A stretch of 64,000 nt of DNA, from NCBI GenBank assembly GCA_006386115.1, contig VFIW01000043.1, positions 62,001 to 126,000 on the forward strand. Reading direction: 5' to 3'. Positions within the stretch are counted from its first letter, which is position 1; the number at the start of each line of letters is the position of its first letter. The position numbers were made by a program, and so were the translations under genes. Shown in pieces: positions 11,373-25,100 of the stretch. The stretch comes from Globisporangium splendens (lineage: Eukaryota; Oomycota; Peronosporomycetes; Pythiales; Pythiaceae). The notes below the pieces were generated by a model, which worked only from the letters and a program-made list of their open reading frames with translations, was not told the origin of the DNA and made no database searches.

Positions 11373-13763
11373 TCATGCCTGCAATGTGATTGCGCCAGAA
11401 AAGTCCACCATAATAAATCCTTTGTCCTTGCGCTGAACCGAGTTGACGCTTCTGTTGCAGTGGCCTGGATTGCCAAAGATGACAGTGTCGATCACGTTCC
11501 GGCGGAAGCGGTCGGCATACAGCGCTGGCCGGATGCATGACACGCCCGTCGGATCTTGACACTGGAGACGCACACGGATCCAGTTCTCAAAGCTCTTTTT
11601 CAGTGACCAGGGCGTGAGGATGTCGATGATGCCCATATTCACGACACAGGCGCCAGTCGGCAGCAGTTCGTTCCCTGCTCGAGAGCTGTGCGGCGACAAC
11701 GCTTGAAGGTATCCCGTCGATTCGTCGAGTCTGCTGCTGCCTTTCTCCGCTTTGGTTAAACGCCCTGAGCTGCTACCGTCGAGTCGCATGGAGCGCATCC
11801 CTGATGTCGTCGCAGTCGACGACGTCGAGGACGCGTAGACCCATCTTCGGTTCAACCCGATGACGAGACTGTAGTCCATCGAGTTCATGCGCTGCAGGAA
11901 CTCACTGTCTGCGTACAATTGCGCGCCTAGCCGATCCGCGACATCCTCTGGCAGCCCGAGCTTTCGATACGACCAGTTCAGATCTTTCCCGACCATGAAC
12001 TCGGCATGACCCATACCATAGTTCGGATTCTGCTCGCACACTTCCTTCGACATCCCGACGATGAAATCACGACCGCAGAACTTACACACGCGCTGCGTGC
12101 CGTCGCGCGCCAGGAGCTGGTACCTGCCGACCCACGAGCCCTTGAGATCGTAGAACTCATCCACATTGACAGTCGAGTTGTTGAGGATGTTGGTGAGCAC
12201 GATGAAATGCACGGACTGGTGTGCCATGACGAGCTCATGACATCCGACGTAGCGGCACAGGTAGCTGTTCGGGTTCTTCTTCAAATGGTCAGTGTACTGC
12301 GGCAGGATCTGCAGCAAATACCGCTGTTCGCCAGGCGTGCACGTCTTCAGAATAAATAGTTGGTCACCTGTGTAATACAGGAAGGAGCCGCTTTTCCCCA
12401 GGCTGAACCGCTCGCGTGTGCGTCCCGCGAATGACTGGATGTACGTCTCTGTCGAGATTCCCGAAAGCTGGCGGATCTCGCGGAACGCGTCGGGTTCGAA
12501 GTCACGGAACGTCACGGTCTGGTCGTTCGACAGGCCGTCGAGCTCAAAAGAGACCACGTTCGGTTGCTCCGAGAGCACGCCGAGACGAAGCTGCCACGGG
12601 TACACTCCGGCCATCTGCGCGAACGAGAAGATCGACTCGGCGTGCGCTTCCACCGCCTCTGCTTCTGTGCGGCAGCCTATGAGCTCAGCGCTCTTCTGGA
12701 TCCCCTGTGTTGCAAAGTACAGGATCTCATGACGCAGCACCCACGTCGCTTCGTACACTTTCAGGTAGTCGTCCCAGTTGCCCTGCTTCCAGAGTCGGTA
12801 CGCGTGGTTCATGCGCGTCGCGCGAGCCCATGTGATCGCGACCAGCGTTCCTTTCAGCGCAAGCAGGATGCGGCCGACGAAGCGCAGCAATTTGTCCGGC
12901 GCCGAGTTGATCTCGACCACGCCTCGATGGCGCAATACGTACGGGATCGACACGAGCCACCAGTACGCAAAGCTCACAAAGAGGAAGCTCCGCATCGAGT
13001 CGAGATTCGTCTGCGCGCCACCGTCGAGCGGACCACCTGCACTTAATCGCACGCGCTTGGTAGCAAGGATGTACAGTGTGAGACTGATGCAGTAGCCTGC
13101 ACACACAGGCATGAAGAACGTTTTCAGTAACAGCGACTCGGCGTTGTCTCCGCGGAACGAGTACCAGCAGTAGCCGTACGAACTGATACTGCCCGTGCCG
13201 TAGGACGACGCCACATACGCCGTCACGCCGCTCACGACCCACACAGCACAGTGATACACCGACGAGAACCATTTCGTTTTCCGGAACGGGTACTTGGTCG
13301 TAAAGTAAAAGTTACACGCCAACACGAACAGATAGAGCTCCTGTGACAACAGCGAGAGCTGGATGATCGACGCCGTCGTACAGCACGTCGCGTAGCGCAC
13401 TTGAGCCTGGACGATCACGGTGCCATGGAAAAAGAGCCCCATGAGCGCGATCCACACGATAAACGTCGAGTGGTGCTGGCGCAGCGGCGGGAATAAGAAA
13501 TACGTCGTAATGATGAACACGCAGCCCAGGAACGAGACGAGCGACGCGACGAGCTTGACGGTCTCCACGCCGCTGAACTCGGGCTCGAGGTACGCGAGCG
13601 TCGTGCCGTTGCTAGTCATGTCGCTGAGCCGGCGGCCGAAATAGCCCTCGGTCGTGTCGGCGTCGCCGTGGATCGACGAGATCGCGGCGGCGGAGTCGCT
13701 CAACGACGCAGGCGTGCACAAGTGGGCGGCCATGTCGACGCCCCACACCCGGCGGACTCGCAA
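11373..13763 (-). CDS. GPCR-PIPK: seven-transmembrane receptor fused to a phosphatidylinositol phosphate kinase
   Basis: A single uninterrupted frame of 796 residues. Residues about 60-340 hold seven hydrophobic segments of receptor type (for example LVASLVSFLGCVFIITTYF and STFIVWIALMGLFFHGTVI). A linker to about 400 follows, then a PIP kinase domain with FLYYTGDQLFILKTC, EFYDLKGSWVGR, MNSMDYSLVIGL and GIIDILTPWSLKK, the last carrying the conserved IID metal-binding motif. This fusion is a known oomycete family (GK proteins) thought to couple an external cue directly to PI4,5P2 synthesis at the plasma membrane. Two in-frame methionines (13763, 13733) could start the protein. The last 35 residues, after the PIPK core, show no recognisable feature and could partly reflect a missed 3' splice. 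Confidence 0.93.
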   Translation of the reverse strand: MRVRRVWGVDMAAHLCTPASLSDSAAAISSIHGDADTTEGYFGRRLSDMTSNGTTLAYLEPEFSGVETVKLVASLVSFLGCVFIITTYFLFPPLRQHHSTFIVWIALMGLFFHGTVIVQAQVRYATCCTTASIIQLSLLSQELYLFVLACNFYFTTKYPFRKTKWFSSVYHCAVWVVSGVTAYVASSYGTGSISSYGYCWYSFRGDNAESLLLKTFFMPVCAGYCISLTLYILATKRVRLSAGGPLDGGAQTNLDSMRSFLFVSFAYWWLVSIPYVLRHRGVVEINSAPDKLLRFVGRILLALKGTLVAITWARATRMNHAYRLWKQGNWDDYLKVYEATWVLRHEILYFATQGIQKSAELIGCRTEAEAVEAHAESIFSFAQMAGVYPWQLRLGVLSEQPNVVSFELDGLSNDQTVTFRDFEPDAFREIRQLSGISTETYIQSFAGRTRERFSLGKSGSFLYYTGDQLFILKTCTPGEQRYLLQILPQYTDHLKKNPNSYLCRYVGCHELVMAHQSVHFIVLTNILNNSTVNVDEFYDLKGSWVGRYQLLARDGTQRVCKFCGRDFIVGMSKEVCEQNPNYGMGHAEFMVGKDLNWSYRKLGLPEDVADRLGAQLYADSEFLQRMNSMDYSLVIGLNRRWVYASSTSSTATTSGMRSMRLDGSSSGRLTKAEKGSSRLDESTGYLQALSPHSSRAGNELLPTGACVVNMGIIDILTPWSLKKSFENWIRVRLQCQDPTGVSCIRPALYADRFRRNVIDTVIFGNPGHCNRSVNSVQRKDKGFIMVDFSGAITLQA

Positions 13764-14630
13764 CGGCTCGTATCTTGGAACAGCGAGCGAAAGGGGGAGG
13801 TACGGGTGGCGCGATGTTCTCCGGCGCCAAGCGGCTGTTCTTCCTGCGACGAAATGAACGGGAGGTGCCTTTCGCCGGTGCTTGTGTATGGGGGGATATT
13901 GGTTGCCCTTGCTTCTGCGTCTAGTACTGCGCTGACTGACTCACGGTGGCGCTGTAATAGAGAGACCCCAGACAAATGGACTGGGCTTCTTCGACCGCCA
14001 TTTCATGAAGTCCCATACTGTACTGCACTCACTGCACAAAAAGGAAGGAAAAATGGTGGCTCTTCTATGCCGATGGGAAGAGTGTGGAGGTCAGGCGATC
14101 CAGACGCCCTACCCCTGGCTGCATTGTCTTTCTTTTTTGACCACTTAGAGATAGCTATACAAAAGATACTGCGTTTTATTGGCTGCAAATTGGGATGGAA
14201 CCTAGCCGCAGCACCCACTGTCGACACGACGAAGCCTGGACAGTACTGTAATAAGAGAAGTATTTATTCGTTGATCTGGTTTGGTTTGGTTTGGAAATGG
14301 CGACTGAGCGGTCGGTCCTTCCACGAAAAGTGATTGCTGATCAATCCCTCGAGCAACAATGAACCACGCAAAATGGAGAGCGCTTGCTGTGTTTTGGATC
14401 TCACCAGTCTATCAGCAACTGTACGCAAGAGTCTTCGTCAATTTCTCTAATAGCGCGTGTTCCTCACAGCCTTGACTTCAACAGCGTTTCCAGAGATGCC
14501 TGCGCACTGTACTTTGTTCTTGTCGAGCGGTGAGTCTCTTCGCCGATGTGGAGAGAAACACCTCACTCTCAGCAGTGCTGTTGAGACTCAGGAATTCTTA
14601 AACTGTATGTAGCTCACAAGTTAAATAGAA

Positions 14631-14665
14631 TCTCTCTCACTCTCTCTCTCTCTCTCTCTCTCTCT
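14631..14665. repeat. (CT)n microsatellite with one interruption
   Basis: About 35 bp of CT dinucleotides broken once by AC near 14639. It lies in the gene-poor stretch and gives rise to Arg/Glu-repeat frames on the minus strand that are not genes. Confidence 0.9.
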
Positions 14666-14967
14666 TCGCCAATATGCCAAATAAGCGAGCAAGAAAAGAA
14701 GATCGAGATCCGCAAGTGTGTGCGCTGCTCTCATGCTGAAGCATCTCGTTACGATTGTCTAAAAGCAACAGCCACACGAAAACAACTGGCGCGTTAACGA
14801 ACGCAGCGCTGGCAGCGTGAAGCATGAAGCGTGCAACATGGCACCAATCCGCGGCTGAACCGAACTGAACCGATGCGTCACGATTGATTTCGGTAGTGCA
14901 ACAGTACCGTCACCTAGATGTCACACACTCCACTCAATCGCCCAACCTTGCTTCATCAATTTAATGT

Positions 14968-15002
14968 TTATCTTCCGAACACAAAAATTGTTCGGAAGAT
15001 AA
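14968..15002. repeat. Perfect 14-bp inverted repeat (hairpin) with 7-base loop
   Basis: Left arm TTATCTTCCGAACA (14968-14981), loop CAAAAAT, right arm TGTTCGGAAGATAA (14989-15002). Eleven bases of the arm, TTATCTTCCGA, occur again in direct orientation at about 15065-15075. No gene uses it visibly. It could be a regulatory half-site array, a hairpin in a noncoding RNA, or the remains of a short inverted-repeat element. Confidence 0.8.
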
Positions 15003-15158
15003 GCATTATTCGAGCACATCGTGTTTGGTGTCAGAACGGAATAGAAACAGTTAATTGTTCACTGTTATCTTCCGATTAGATGGTTTATGACTTTTTTTAT
15101 ACGTCTTTTCTTCATAAAACCGAACTGCCGAGAAAACCGATCTGGTCTGCCTTTTCAG

Positions 15159-15445
15159 GACCCTCTCCAACCAGAACACACAAGTGAAGGCAAGCAAGGG
15201 CACGGTTGGCAAGCAAACCACTGCCACAGTCTTTGGTGACGAGCATACAGGAGAGCCCAAGAGGTATGGTGTCTTTGTTGTGGGTTGTTGTATGACGTAT
15301 ATAGAGCTAATGTATTTGAATCGTTTGTTGGGAAAATGGTGTGTTCAGCAACGAGTGCAAAGCAAGTGGTGGTCGGCGCGAGCATGATGCACACCAGTCA
15401 CATCAACATCAGCATCAAGATTGCACCAACAGCCAAGTGCAATAG
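15159..15445 (+). CDS. Possible two-exon 3' end of an unrecognised small protein
   Basis: Two fragments splice in phase: 15159-15263 (after a TTTTCAG acceptor) and 15349-15445 (GTATGG donor, TTCAG acceptor), ending at TAG 15443-15445. The result is a hydrophilic tail ending in a His/Gln-rich stretch (HQSHQHQHQD). No start codon or upstream exon is visible, so this is either the last part of a spliced gene whose 5' end I cannot place or a chance frame. No family is recognised. Confidence 0.25.
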
Positions 15446-15578
15446 CCGAAATGTGAGAAGTATGTTTTTGACGTGGTTTTGTTCTGTGGCGCGTGTTCAA
15501 CATATGAATGACTGCATTGCCGTGGATAATGGTTTGTGTGTGAACATTAATACTTGCACGAAATGACAAGCTAGAATA

Positions 15579-16197
15579 TCAAGCGTTTGCATGCTTAGCT
15601 GTCTTGGTCCATGCGCGCACGATGTCCGCGACGGTGCCAGTACACGACCGCTTGCCGACATTGTCGGTTCCAGCATCATGACTCTCCAGGGCCACCAAGA
15701 CTATGATTTGCACTCCATTTGCGAGGAGTTGAACTTCGCGTCGCCAAACGGCGCGCTCAGCATCTGCCACAAGCGATGCGAGTGGCGGTGGCACTGTGCC
15801 GCTCACATAGAGGCGTGCGATACGCATGGCGCGCTGCGCGTCTCTCAGCGCGTGGTTCTTTCTGTCCAAAGGTACGGCATTTAGTCCTTCGTGAAGGAAC
15901 TGATTGTACAATGATGCAATGGAAATATTTGCGAGGGAGCGCAGATTGGCAGGCCATACTCTCTTTTGTTTCTCGTTCTTGCAGCGGTGTCTGCTGAGGA
16001 GACAGGGAAGCAAGAGCAGCAATCATCGTCATCAGTTGCTGCAGTTGGCGTGAACATTTGCCACCACTGCTTTCAGCTCTGCAAGCTCCGTACAGAGAAC
16101 TTGGGCGCCTACGAGCAGGCGCTCCACGGCATCCCCAAAAGTTTGTGCACCATCAAATTGCTGCTCTCGCTCCGGCACTCCCCCCTTCTAGGTGACT
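15579..16197 (-). CDS. Unresolved coding-like fragments, minus strand
   Basis: Two stretches look like protein but do not join cleanly. From 16197 to about 16048, after a CCTAG acceptor, there is a 50-residue helical segment containing FGDAVERLLVGAQVL and AELKAVVANV, ending in TGA. From 16022 to 15579 there is a 147-codon frame containing a 63-bp GT-AG interval and ending after AWTKTAKHANA. The phases of the obvious donors and acceptors do not match between the two. They may be two small genes, decayed exons, or chance. No family is recognised. Confidence 0.22.
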
Positions 16198-16439
16198 TCA
16201 ATGACCTGCTTGCGATGCAATGTGCATATTTTGGAATGTGCGATGTGTACCACACCAAATTTCCGAACAAAAGTGGTCGGACGATGTCCGCTTGAGCTGC
16301 TTTAACCCTGTTTTGCAAAGTAGGCTTTTGTAACCGGTCCTAGAGTTCCACGGTTCACGGTCCGGTTCGTTCTCTCTCTGCACTTCAAGCCGAGTTCGAG
16401 CCGAGCCGAGTGGGTCAAGAGATATTTCTTCAACAGCTA

Positions 16440-16456
16440 GCTCATTGCTGCATTTT
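16440..16456 (+). promoter_or_regulatory. Initiator-like element before NAD synthetase
   Basis: GCTCATTGCTGCATTTT resembles the oomycete Inr GCTCATTYBNCAWTTT but with one extra base in the middle. It sits 47 bp before the ATG at 16504, in the expected place. Confidence 0.4.
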
Positions 16457-16503
16457 GTCCCTTCGTGCACCACCTCGAATCGCCTCCACGTACTTCTTCC
16501 AGC

Positions 16504-18633
16504 ATGAGCGCCCTCGTGACCGTCGCGACCTGCAACCTCAACCAGTGGTCGCTGGACTTCGATGGCAACCTCGAGCGCATCGTCGCCTCCATCCGCGAGG
16601 CCAAGGCGCGCGGCGCGCGATACCGCGTCGGTCCCGAGCTCGAAGTGTCGGGCTACGGCTGCGAAGATCACTTTCTGGAGCAGGACACGTTCTACCACTG
16701 CTGGGAGTCGATGGAGTCGATCTTGAGCTCCGACGTGACGAACGACATTCTCTGCGATATCGGCATGCCCGTCATGCACAACGGCGTGCGCTACAACTGC
16801 CGCGTGTACTGTCTCAACCAGAAGATCTTGTTCATCCGCCCGAAGCTTTTCCACGCCGATGATGGGAACTACCGCGAGACGAGATGGTTCACGACCTGGA
16901 AACCGAGTGCGCGCAAGGGACTTGAAAACCATATGCTCCCACCGAGTATCCAGAAGATCACCGGTCAAGTGCATGTGCCGTTCGGAGCTGGTGCGATCTC
17001 GACACTTGACACGTGCTGCGCGTCTGAAACGTGTGAAGAGTTGTTCACGCCTGACAGCCCGCATATCAACCTCAGTCTCGCTGGTGTGGAAATCATTGGC
17101 AACGGATCGGGATCCCACCACCAGCTGCGTAAACTGGACCAGCGCATGGACTTGATTCGTGGTGCTACGACCAAGAGCGGCGGCGTGTACCTGTATGCGA
17201 ACCAGCAAGGTTGCGATGGTGGCCGAGTCTACTATGATGGTTGCGCCGTCATTGTCGTCAACGGTCAGGTTGTGGCTCAAGGCTCGCAATTCTCCGTCTC
17301 GGATGTTGAAGTGGTGACTGCGACGGTTGATCTCGACGACGTCCGCTCCTACCGCGGATCATTCAGCAGCCGAAGCGAGCAGGCGAGTGCGTTGGACGTC
17401 AACATCCCGAAGATTGATGTGAGCTTCAGTCTCTGCCACGAAGACAGCACGTTCCTTTACCCACATCCTCCAATCGATGTGCGTTATCACGTCCCTGAAG
17501 AGGAAATTGCGCTCGGACCAGCGTGCTGGATGTGGGACTACTTGCGTCGCAGTGGTGGCAGTGGGTTCTTCCTGCCGCTCTCGGGAGGAGCAGACTCATC
17601 TTCTGTCGCCTGCATCGTTGGTGCAATGTGCAACCTTGTGGTCGATGCTGCCAATGCCGGCGACAAGCGGGTCATTCAGGATGTGCAGCGGATCATCGGC
17701 ACTACCGGGGAGGAATACAAACTTTTGACCGCGCAGGAGCTCGCTTCTCACATTCTTCACACGACGTACATGGGAACTAAGAACAGCTCGGCGGCGACTA
17801 AGAATCGTGCGACCTCGCTCGCTCAAGAGATCGGCTGCTACCACTTGAATATGGGGATGGACATGATGGTGGAAGCGGTGGTCAAGACTTTTGAAGTGTT
17901 GACAGGCAAAAGCCCTCGCTTCTTATCTCAAGGAGGCAACATTCAGCAAGATCTTGCGTTGCAAAACATCCAGGCGCGCCTACGCATGGTGATGGCATAT
18001 TTGCTTGCGCAATTACTGCCTTGGGTTCGCTCCAAGAACGGGTTTCTCTTGGTTTTGAGTTCGGCTAACGTTGACGAAGCTCTGCGTGGGTACATGACCA
18101 AGTACGACTGCAGCAGTGGCGATCTCAACCCAATCGGAGCTGTTTCGAAAGGTGATTTGAAGAAGCTCCTGCGTTGGGGTGCCGTCAGATACAATTACCC
18201 TACTCTGCGAACGGTGGTGGAAGCTCCTCCAACTGCAGAATTGCGACCAAGTGCTGAAAATGCGGACGAAGACGCTGACCACTCTCAGCTGGACGAGGAA
18301 GACATGGGGATGTCGTACGAAGAGCTCGGCTGGTTTGGACGTCTGCGCAAGATTGATCGTTGCGGTCCGTACGGAATGTTCCGCAAACTTGCCCATCTGT
18401 GGGACCATTTGACTCCTACTGTGGTTGCTGAAAAGGTGAAGCGCTTCTTCTTCTACTACTCGGTTAATCGCCACAAGATGACTACTCTGACGCCATCTTA
18501 CCACGCTGAAAACTACTCGCCAGACGACAACCGCTTCGATCTGCGTCCGTTCCTCTACAACACGCGCTGGACTCGTCAATTTCGCTCTATTGACACGTTG
18601 GCAACCAAGCTGGAGGAGAAAAAGGAGGCATAA
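16504..18633 (+). CDS. NADSYN1: Glutamine-dependent NAD+ synthetase
   Basis: One exon of 709 residues (human NADSYN1 706). The N-terminal nitrilase-type glutaminase domain carries the Glu-Lys-Cys triad: Glu45 in [14 protein letters not shown], Lys114 in [14 protein letters not shown], and Cys177 in ETCEELF. The C-terminal synthetase domain has the ATP-pyrophosphatase loop [10 protein letters not shown] at about 357-366, [20 protein letters not shown] and [10 protein letters not shown]. It makes NAD+ from nicotinic acid adenine dinucleotide, ATP and glutamine in the last step of NAD biosynthesis. The ATG at 16504 begins the conserved strand ([11 protein letters not shown]) and follows an Inr-like element; no upstream in-frame ATG precedes it. 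The gene is convergent with the AGC kinase (114 bp between stops). A long open frame on the opposite strand (17289-16198) is a codon-usage artefact. Confidence 0.96.
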   Translation: MSALVTVATCNLNQWSLDFDGNLERIVASIREAKARGARYRVGPELEVSGYGCEDHFLEQDTFYHCWESMESILSSDVTNDILCDIGMPVMHNGVRYNCRVYCLNQKILFIRPKLFHADDGNYRETRWFTTWKPSARKGLENHMLPPSIQKITGQVHVPFGAGAISTLDTCCASETCEELFTPDSPHINLSLAGVEIIGNGSGSHHQLRKLDQRMDLIRGATTKSGGVYLYANQQGCDGGRVYYDGCAVIVVNGQVVAQGSQFSVSDVEVVTATVDLDDVRSYRGSFSSRSEQASALDVNIPKIDVSFSLCHEDSTFLYPHPPIDVRYHVPEEEIALGPACWMWDYLRRSGGSGFFLPLSGGADSSSVACIVGAMCNLVVDAANAGDKRVIQDVQRIIGTTGEEYKLLTAQELASHILHTTYMGTKNSSAATKNRATSLAQEIGCYHLNMGMDMMVEAVVKTFEVLTGKSPRFLSQGGNIQQDLALQNIQARLRMVMAYLLAQLLPWVRSKNGFLLVLSSANVDEALRGYMTKYDCSSGDLNPIGAVSKGDLKKLLRWGAVRYNYPTLRTVVEAPPTAELRPSAENADEDADHSQLDEEDMGMSYEELGWFGRLRKIDRCGPYGMFRKLAHLWDHLTPTVVAEKVKRFFFYYSVNRHKMTTLTPSYHAENYSPDDNRFDLRPFLYNTRWTRQFRSIDTLATKLEEKKEA

Positions 18634-18747
18634 GCAGCACACCGGGTGTATACCCCTCCCTTCCATTTCTGCATATAGTCTGAACGGCTTAGTCAAGGAG
18701 ATTGACGCGTAGTTCCCAGTTCTTACTTGGTTACAGACTTCCAAATA

Positions 18748-20984
<2,237 letters not shown>

Positions 20985-22027
20985 GTGGGCAAGTGAAGCA
21001 GATCCGAGTTGTGGGTGTGTTGCGCGTGATAATGTGCACATGCGCCAGAGACAGAGGCATATTTGAGCACTTTTATTGGCCATAAATTCGTACAGTGAGT
21101 CATCTGGAACCCGCTCTTATTGGGCATAAATGCGATGTCGCCCTTCTTTCTTTCTTGCAGTTGAAGTTGGCGGGTTTCTTGGGCAGCAGAAATGGAAGGA
21201 TGCGGCTGAATGTGGAAATGCATCCAGCGGATTGGCGTGCGCTTTTTGGCGCCGCTCCCCCTGCTCCTTCGTGTGATGACAGGTGGGCGTGCTTCATAGT
21301 CAGTTTGCGTCTTTTACGGTAAGGCGAGGCTTCCGCCCTGAGAGGCAGGCATCGTACGAGCTGGCGTCAGTCATGCGCAGCATTGTGAGGACAGCGCGTG
21401 ACTCTGGTATCTTTAATCTATCAACGTCTATTCATGAATGCGTCCATTCCAGACTCTTTATCACGTGGGAGTGCCTGCGTACTGCGTGCGGTTTGCTTCT
21501 TAAACAGGCATTCTCGTCTCTCCATAGCAGCCCAGCCCGATCGACGTCTGACCAGCTGTGCAGGCTATATTTGCATTCTCGTGCCAGTGAGCAGTAGCGG
21601 AAATGGAGATCCGCAGCGTCTTGAATTTGGATCTGCGGTTGGTGGCGTATTTACAGGCATCTCCAGCACAGGTCTGTCTATTCTTGCGCCTTGTTCACCT
21701 GAAAGGGTTCTGCGTGGAGCACACATGCAATTATGCGTGATTGTCCAGGCAGAAGGTGGGTATTCATATACTCACAAGCGCACTGGAGCGATCAAAGGCG
21801 AAGCCACGAGAAACCGCAGGCATTCGTCGCCGAGGAGAATAACTGCAAAACGGAAACACCACGCCAAGTCGAGCCAACTCGCAGCGCAAGGCGACGAGTG
21901 CACGCAGCGCAGCAACGAAAGCAAGAACGGAGCACCGACCACCTTCTCAACGAACACGACAGCGAAAATCGTGGCTGTGAAGGACGGAGTGAGGCAACTT
22001 TTCTGATGCATACCGGCTGATTTGCGC

Positions 22028-22045
22028 TACATTCATTTCGCAATC
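22028..22045 (+). promoter_or_regulatory. Weak Initiator-like sequence before the Ca2+-ATPase
   Basis: TACATTCATTTCGCAATC matches the core of the oomycete Inr (TCATTYBNCA) about 65 bp before the ATG at 22111. The flanks match poorly, so this is a suggestion only. Confidence 0.3.
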
Positions 22046-22080
22046 CGGTCAACGCGCGAGTCTCAAACGAGAGTATAACA

Positions 22081-22099
22081 AGAGAGAGAGAGAGAGAGA
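22081..22099. repeat. (AG)n microsatellite
   Basis: About 19 bp of AG repeats ending 11 bp before the ATG at 22111, presumably in the 5' untranslated region of the Ca2+-ATPase. Confidence 0.9.
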
Positions 22100-22110
22100 T
22101 CGCTGAAACC

Positions 22111-25100
22111 ATGACTGGTCTCACTCCTATTCAGCCTGTCACGCCGAATCAGAAATCCGAGGTTCAAGTACCCAAGCACCGAGCGGCGCAAGCAAAGTGG
22201 CCCCGTCGTCCCCCTATGGGATCACACTGGAGGAAATACGGATGCTAAACCAAGATCAGATGACTGAAGGCAACATTGCCGAATTACAGCGCATTGGAGG
22301 GGTACCAGGTCTTGCGAATCTGCTGTGTGTGAACTTGGAACAAGGATCACCGCAAAGCGAGATCGACGCGAGTTTTTTGCTTCGACGAGAACGCTTCGGT
22401 CGGAATGTTTTCGCCGACGCACCCATGAAAGGTCTCATTCGCTTGTTTTTGGAGAGCTTACAAGACACGACCTTGATTATCCTGATTATCGCAGCCATTG
22501 CCTCGCTTGTGACCGGGTACATCGAGCATCCGGAGAGCGGATGGAGTGAAGGTGTCGCGATTCTGACGGGGGTCATCCTCGTTGCCTTGGTGACATCCGT
22601 CAACGATTACTCCAGGGAGAAGCAGTTTCGTGCGCTCAGTGCGAAGAACGACGATGTACTGGTGAAAGTGATCCGCTGTGGGAAACCCGACCAAGTTCAA
22701 GTCGGTGATATCAATGTCGGTGATGTGATTATTCTCGAAACGGGAGACAAAGTTCCTGCCGACGCTGTCCTGATCCGAGGCCAAGACCTGAAGTGCAATG
22801 AATCCAGTTTGACGGGTGAACCTGATGATGTCACCAAGAGCGCAAAATCGGATCCGTTTTTGCTGTCGAGCTGTTTGGTAGCCTCCGGTCATGGTGAGTG
22901 TCTCGTCATTGCAGTTGGAGCTGAGAGCCGTTGGGGGAAAATCAAATCCAAGCATGTCCGCGAACAGAAGGCGACTCCGCTGATGGAAAAGCTGGAAGAT
23001 ATGGCTAAAATGATTGGCTACGTGGGGATGTTTTTCTCCATCGCGACGATGGTAGCGATGATAATCATTTACGCGACTTCGGATTCGAAAAAGGAAGAGT
23101 ACACGTGGCCAGGCTACGTGCTGCACACCTTCTTGATCGGAGTGACTATCATCGTCGTTGCTATCCCAGAGGGGTTGCCTCTTGCTGTGACGATTTCGCT
23201 ATCTTACTCTACCAAGAAAATGTTGAAAGACAACAACCTTATTCGTGTCCTCGCCGCATGTGAGACAATGGAGAATGTTACCAGCATTTGCTCTGATAAA
23301 ACCGGCACGTTAACGGAAAGCAAGATGACTGTTGTCGAAGGCTGGGTACTGGGTGACTACTTCAAAGACGATGCATTCAAGCAAAAGCAAGCACAGCTTC
23401 CGGTAAACCAGCAAGCGTTTCGAGAACTGGCAGAAAATATTGCAGTCAACACAAGTGCTTTCCTGAAAGATGTAAACGGCACCTTTCAAGTCCAAGGAAA
23501 CAAAACGGAAGGTGCGATGCTCATTTGGATGGATAAAGCGGGCTACAAGTACATGGAGCTGCGCGCACAGCATTTCCAGCCGAACCGAGGCGATCGTCTG
23601 TTCCCATTCTCGTCCGAAAAGAAAACGATGAGTGCTATAGTTAACAGAAGCGACGGTGGGCATCGGCTTTACACGAAAGGTGCTGCTGAAGTTGCTTTAT
23701 CACGCGCCACCAAGTTCATCAACCCGGAAGACAAGGTGGTCGAGATCTCGAGTATGAAGCGTGCGGAACTAAATGGGATGATCACCAAGATGGCAGAGTC
23801 GGCGCTACGAACGATGTGCATCGCGCACCGCGATTTTCCTCCTGGAGTTCTCCTTCGCGACCTTCAAACTATGACTGAAGCTCCAGAAGAAGAGCTGATC
23901 GTCAATGCCATATGCGGCATTCAAGATCCTTTGCGACCAGATGTTACGGATGCAATCAAGGACTGCAAGCGAGCTGGAATTATGGTTCGGATGGTCACAG
24001 GCGACAATATTCACACAGCGTCTGCTATTGCGAGGCAGTGCGGGATTATGACATCTGAGGGAGTCGCGCCGGAGGGTCCTGTGTTCCGTAAAATGACAGT
24101 TGAAGAGGTGAACAAGATTCTCCCGCGACTTCAAGTACTGGCTCGTTCTTCTCCCGATGACAAGTTTCGCTTGGTCAACATGCTCAAAGATCGCTCCGAA
24201 GTCGTTGGAGTAACAGGGATGGCACCAATGATGCTCCTGCCCTTCGAACGGCAGATGTGGGTATGGCAATGGGTATCGCCGGCACAGATCTGGCGAAGGA
24301 AGCCTCGGACATCATTATCATGGACGACAAGTTCTCGTCTATTCGGAAAGCTGTGCTCTGGGGTCGATGCGTATACGACAATATCCGCAAGTTTCTCCAG
24401 CTCCAGCTCACAGTGAACATCGTCGCTCTCGTGGTCACTTTTGCCAGTGCAGTCACTGGACGCGAACCTCCACTTAACTCCGTCATGATGTTGTGGATCA
24501 ATCTGATCATGGACACAATGGGGGCATTGGCTCTAGGCACTGAAGCTCCAACAGAAGCGTTGCTGGACCGCCGGCCATACAAGAAAACTGCGAAGCTGTT
24601 GGGGAGAGGCATTGTGAAGAATATTGCTGTTCAAGCAACTTTTCAGCTTTTGCTCGTGTTTCTTCTGTTGGCACACGGTCATAAAGAGTTTGGTTTCCAT
24701 GAAGGCAATGTGTGCATCGAGACGAAGTATACCCTGAAATCCGATTTCAGTGAGCTGACTAACGACACGTGCAAAACTGCAGCAGGCAATGCCTGCTCGA
24801 GCTTGACGTGTGAAGATTATGTGAAGCAAACTGGTCTGGAGCTCATCGATTACCCGCTCGGCTATCTGCACTCGTATTGCGCCAAGTACGATTACCGACA
24901 TTACACAGTCATCTTCAACACGTTCGTGTTCAGCCAGGTCTTCAATGAGTTCAATGCTCGGCGAACAAACAACGACTGGCGGGTCTTCTCGGGCGTTCTT
25001 ACCAACTCCCTCTTCATGTTCATCATCTTGACCACTATTGTCATCCAAGTTCTTCTTGCCGAACTTGGAGGGGACTTCACCAAGACAAGCAGCATCACAT

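Larger units (their letters stand above)
13764..16439. other. Gene-poor 2.7 kb between GPCR-PIPK and NAD synthetase
   Basis: This stretch lies upstream of two divergent genes. It contains a (CT)n tract, a perfect 14-bp hairpin with a third copy of its motif, and short coding-like fragments on both strands at 15.1-16.2 kb, listed separately. TTGGTTTGG repeats occur near 14276-14292. I see no complete recognisable gene. Confidence 0.4.
20985..22110. other. Intergenic region between AGC kinase and Ca2+-ATPase starts
   Basis: About 1.1 kb between divergent genes. The open frames here (for example 21398-22006 on the plus strand) lack recognisable motifs. A polypyrimidine stretch followed by CAG lies near 21150-21160. 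The 3' end holds a (GA)n tract and an Inr-like sequence. Confidence 0.45.

Noticed and set aside
16198..17289. 363-codon open frame antisense to NAD synthetase
   Set aside because: It lies inside a conserved exon on the other strand, has an Ala/Arg/Val/His-rich composition typical of the reverse frame of GC-biased genes, and shows no motif.
21398..22006. 202-codon plus-strand frame before the Ca2+-ATPase
   Set aside because: No domain or compositional support; it lies in the intergenic region between two divergent genes.
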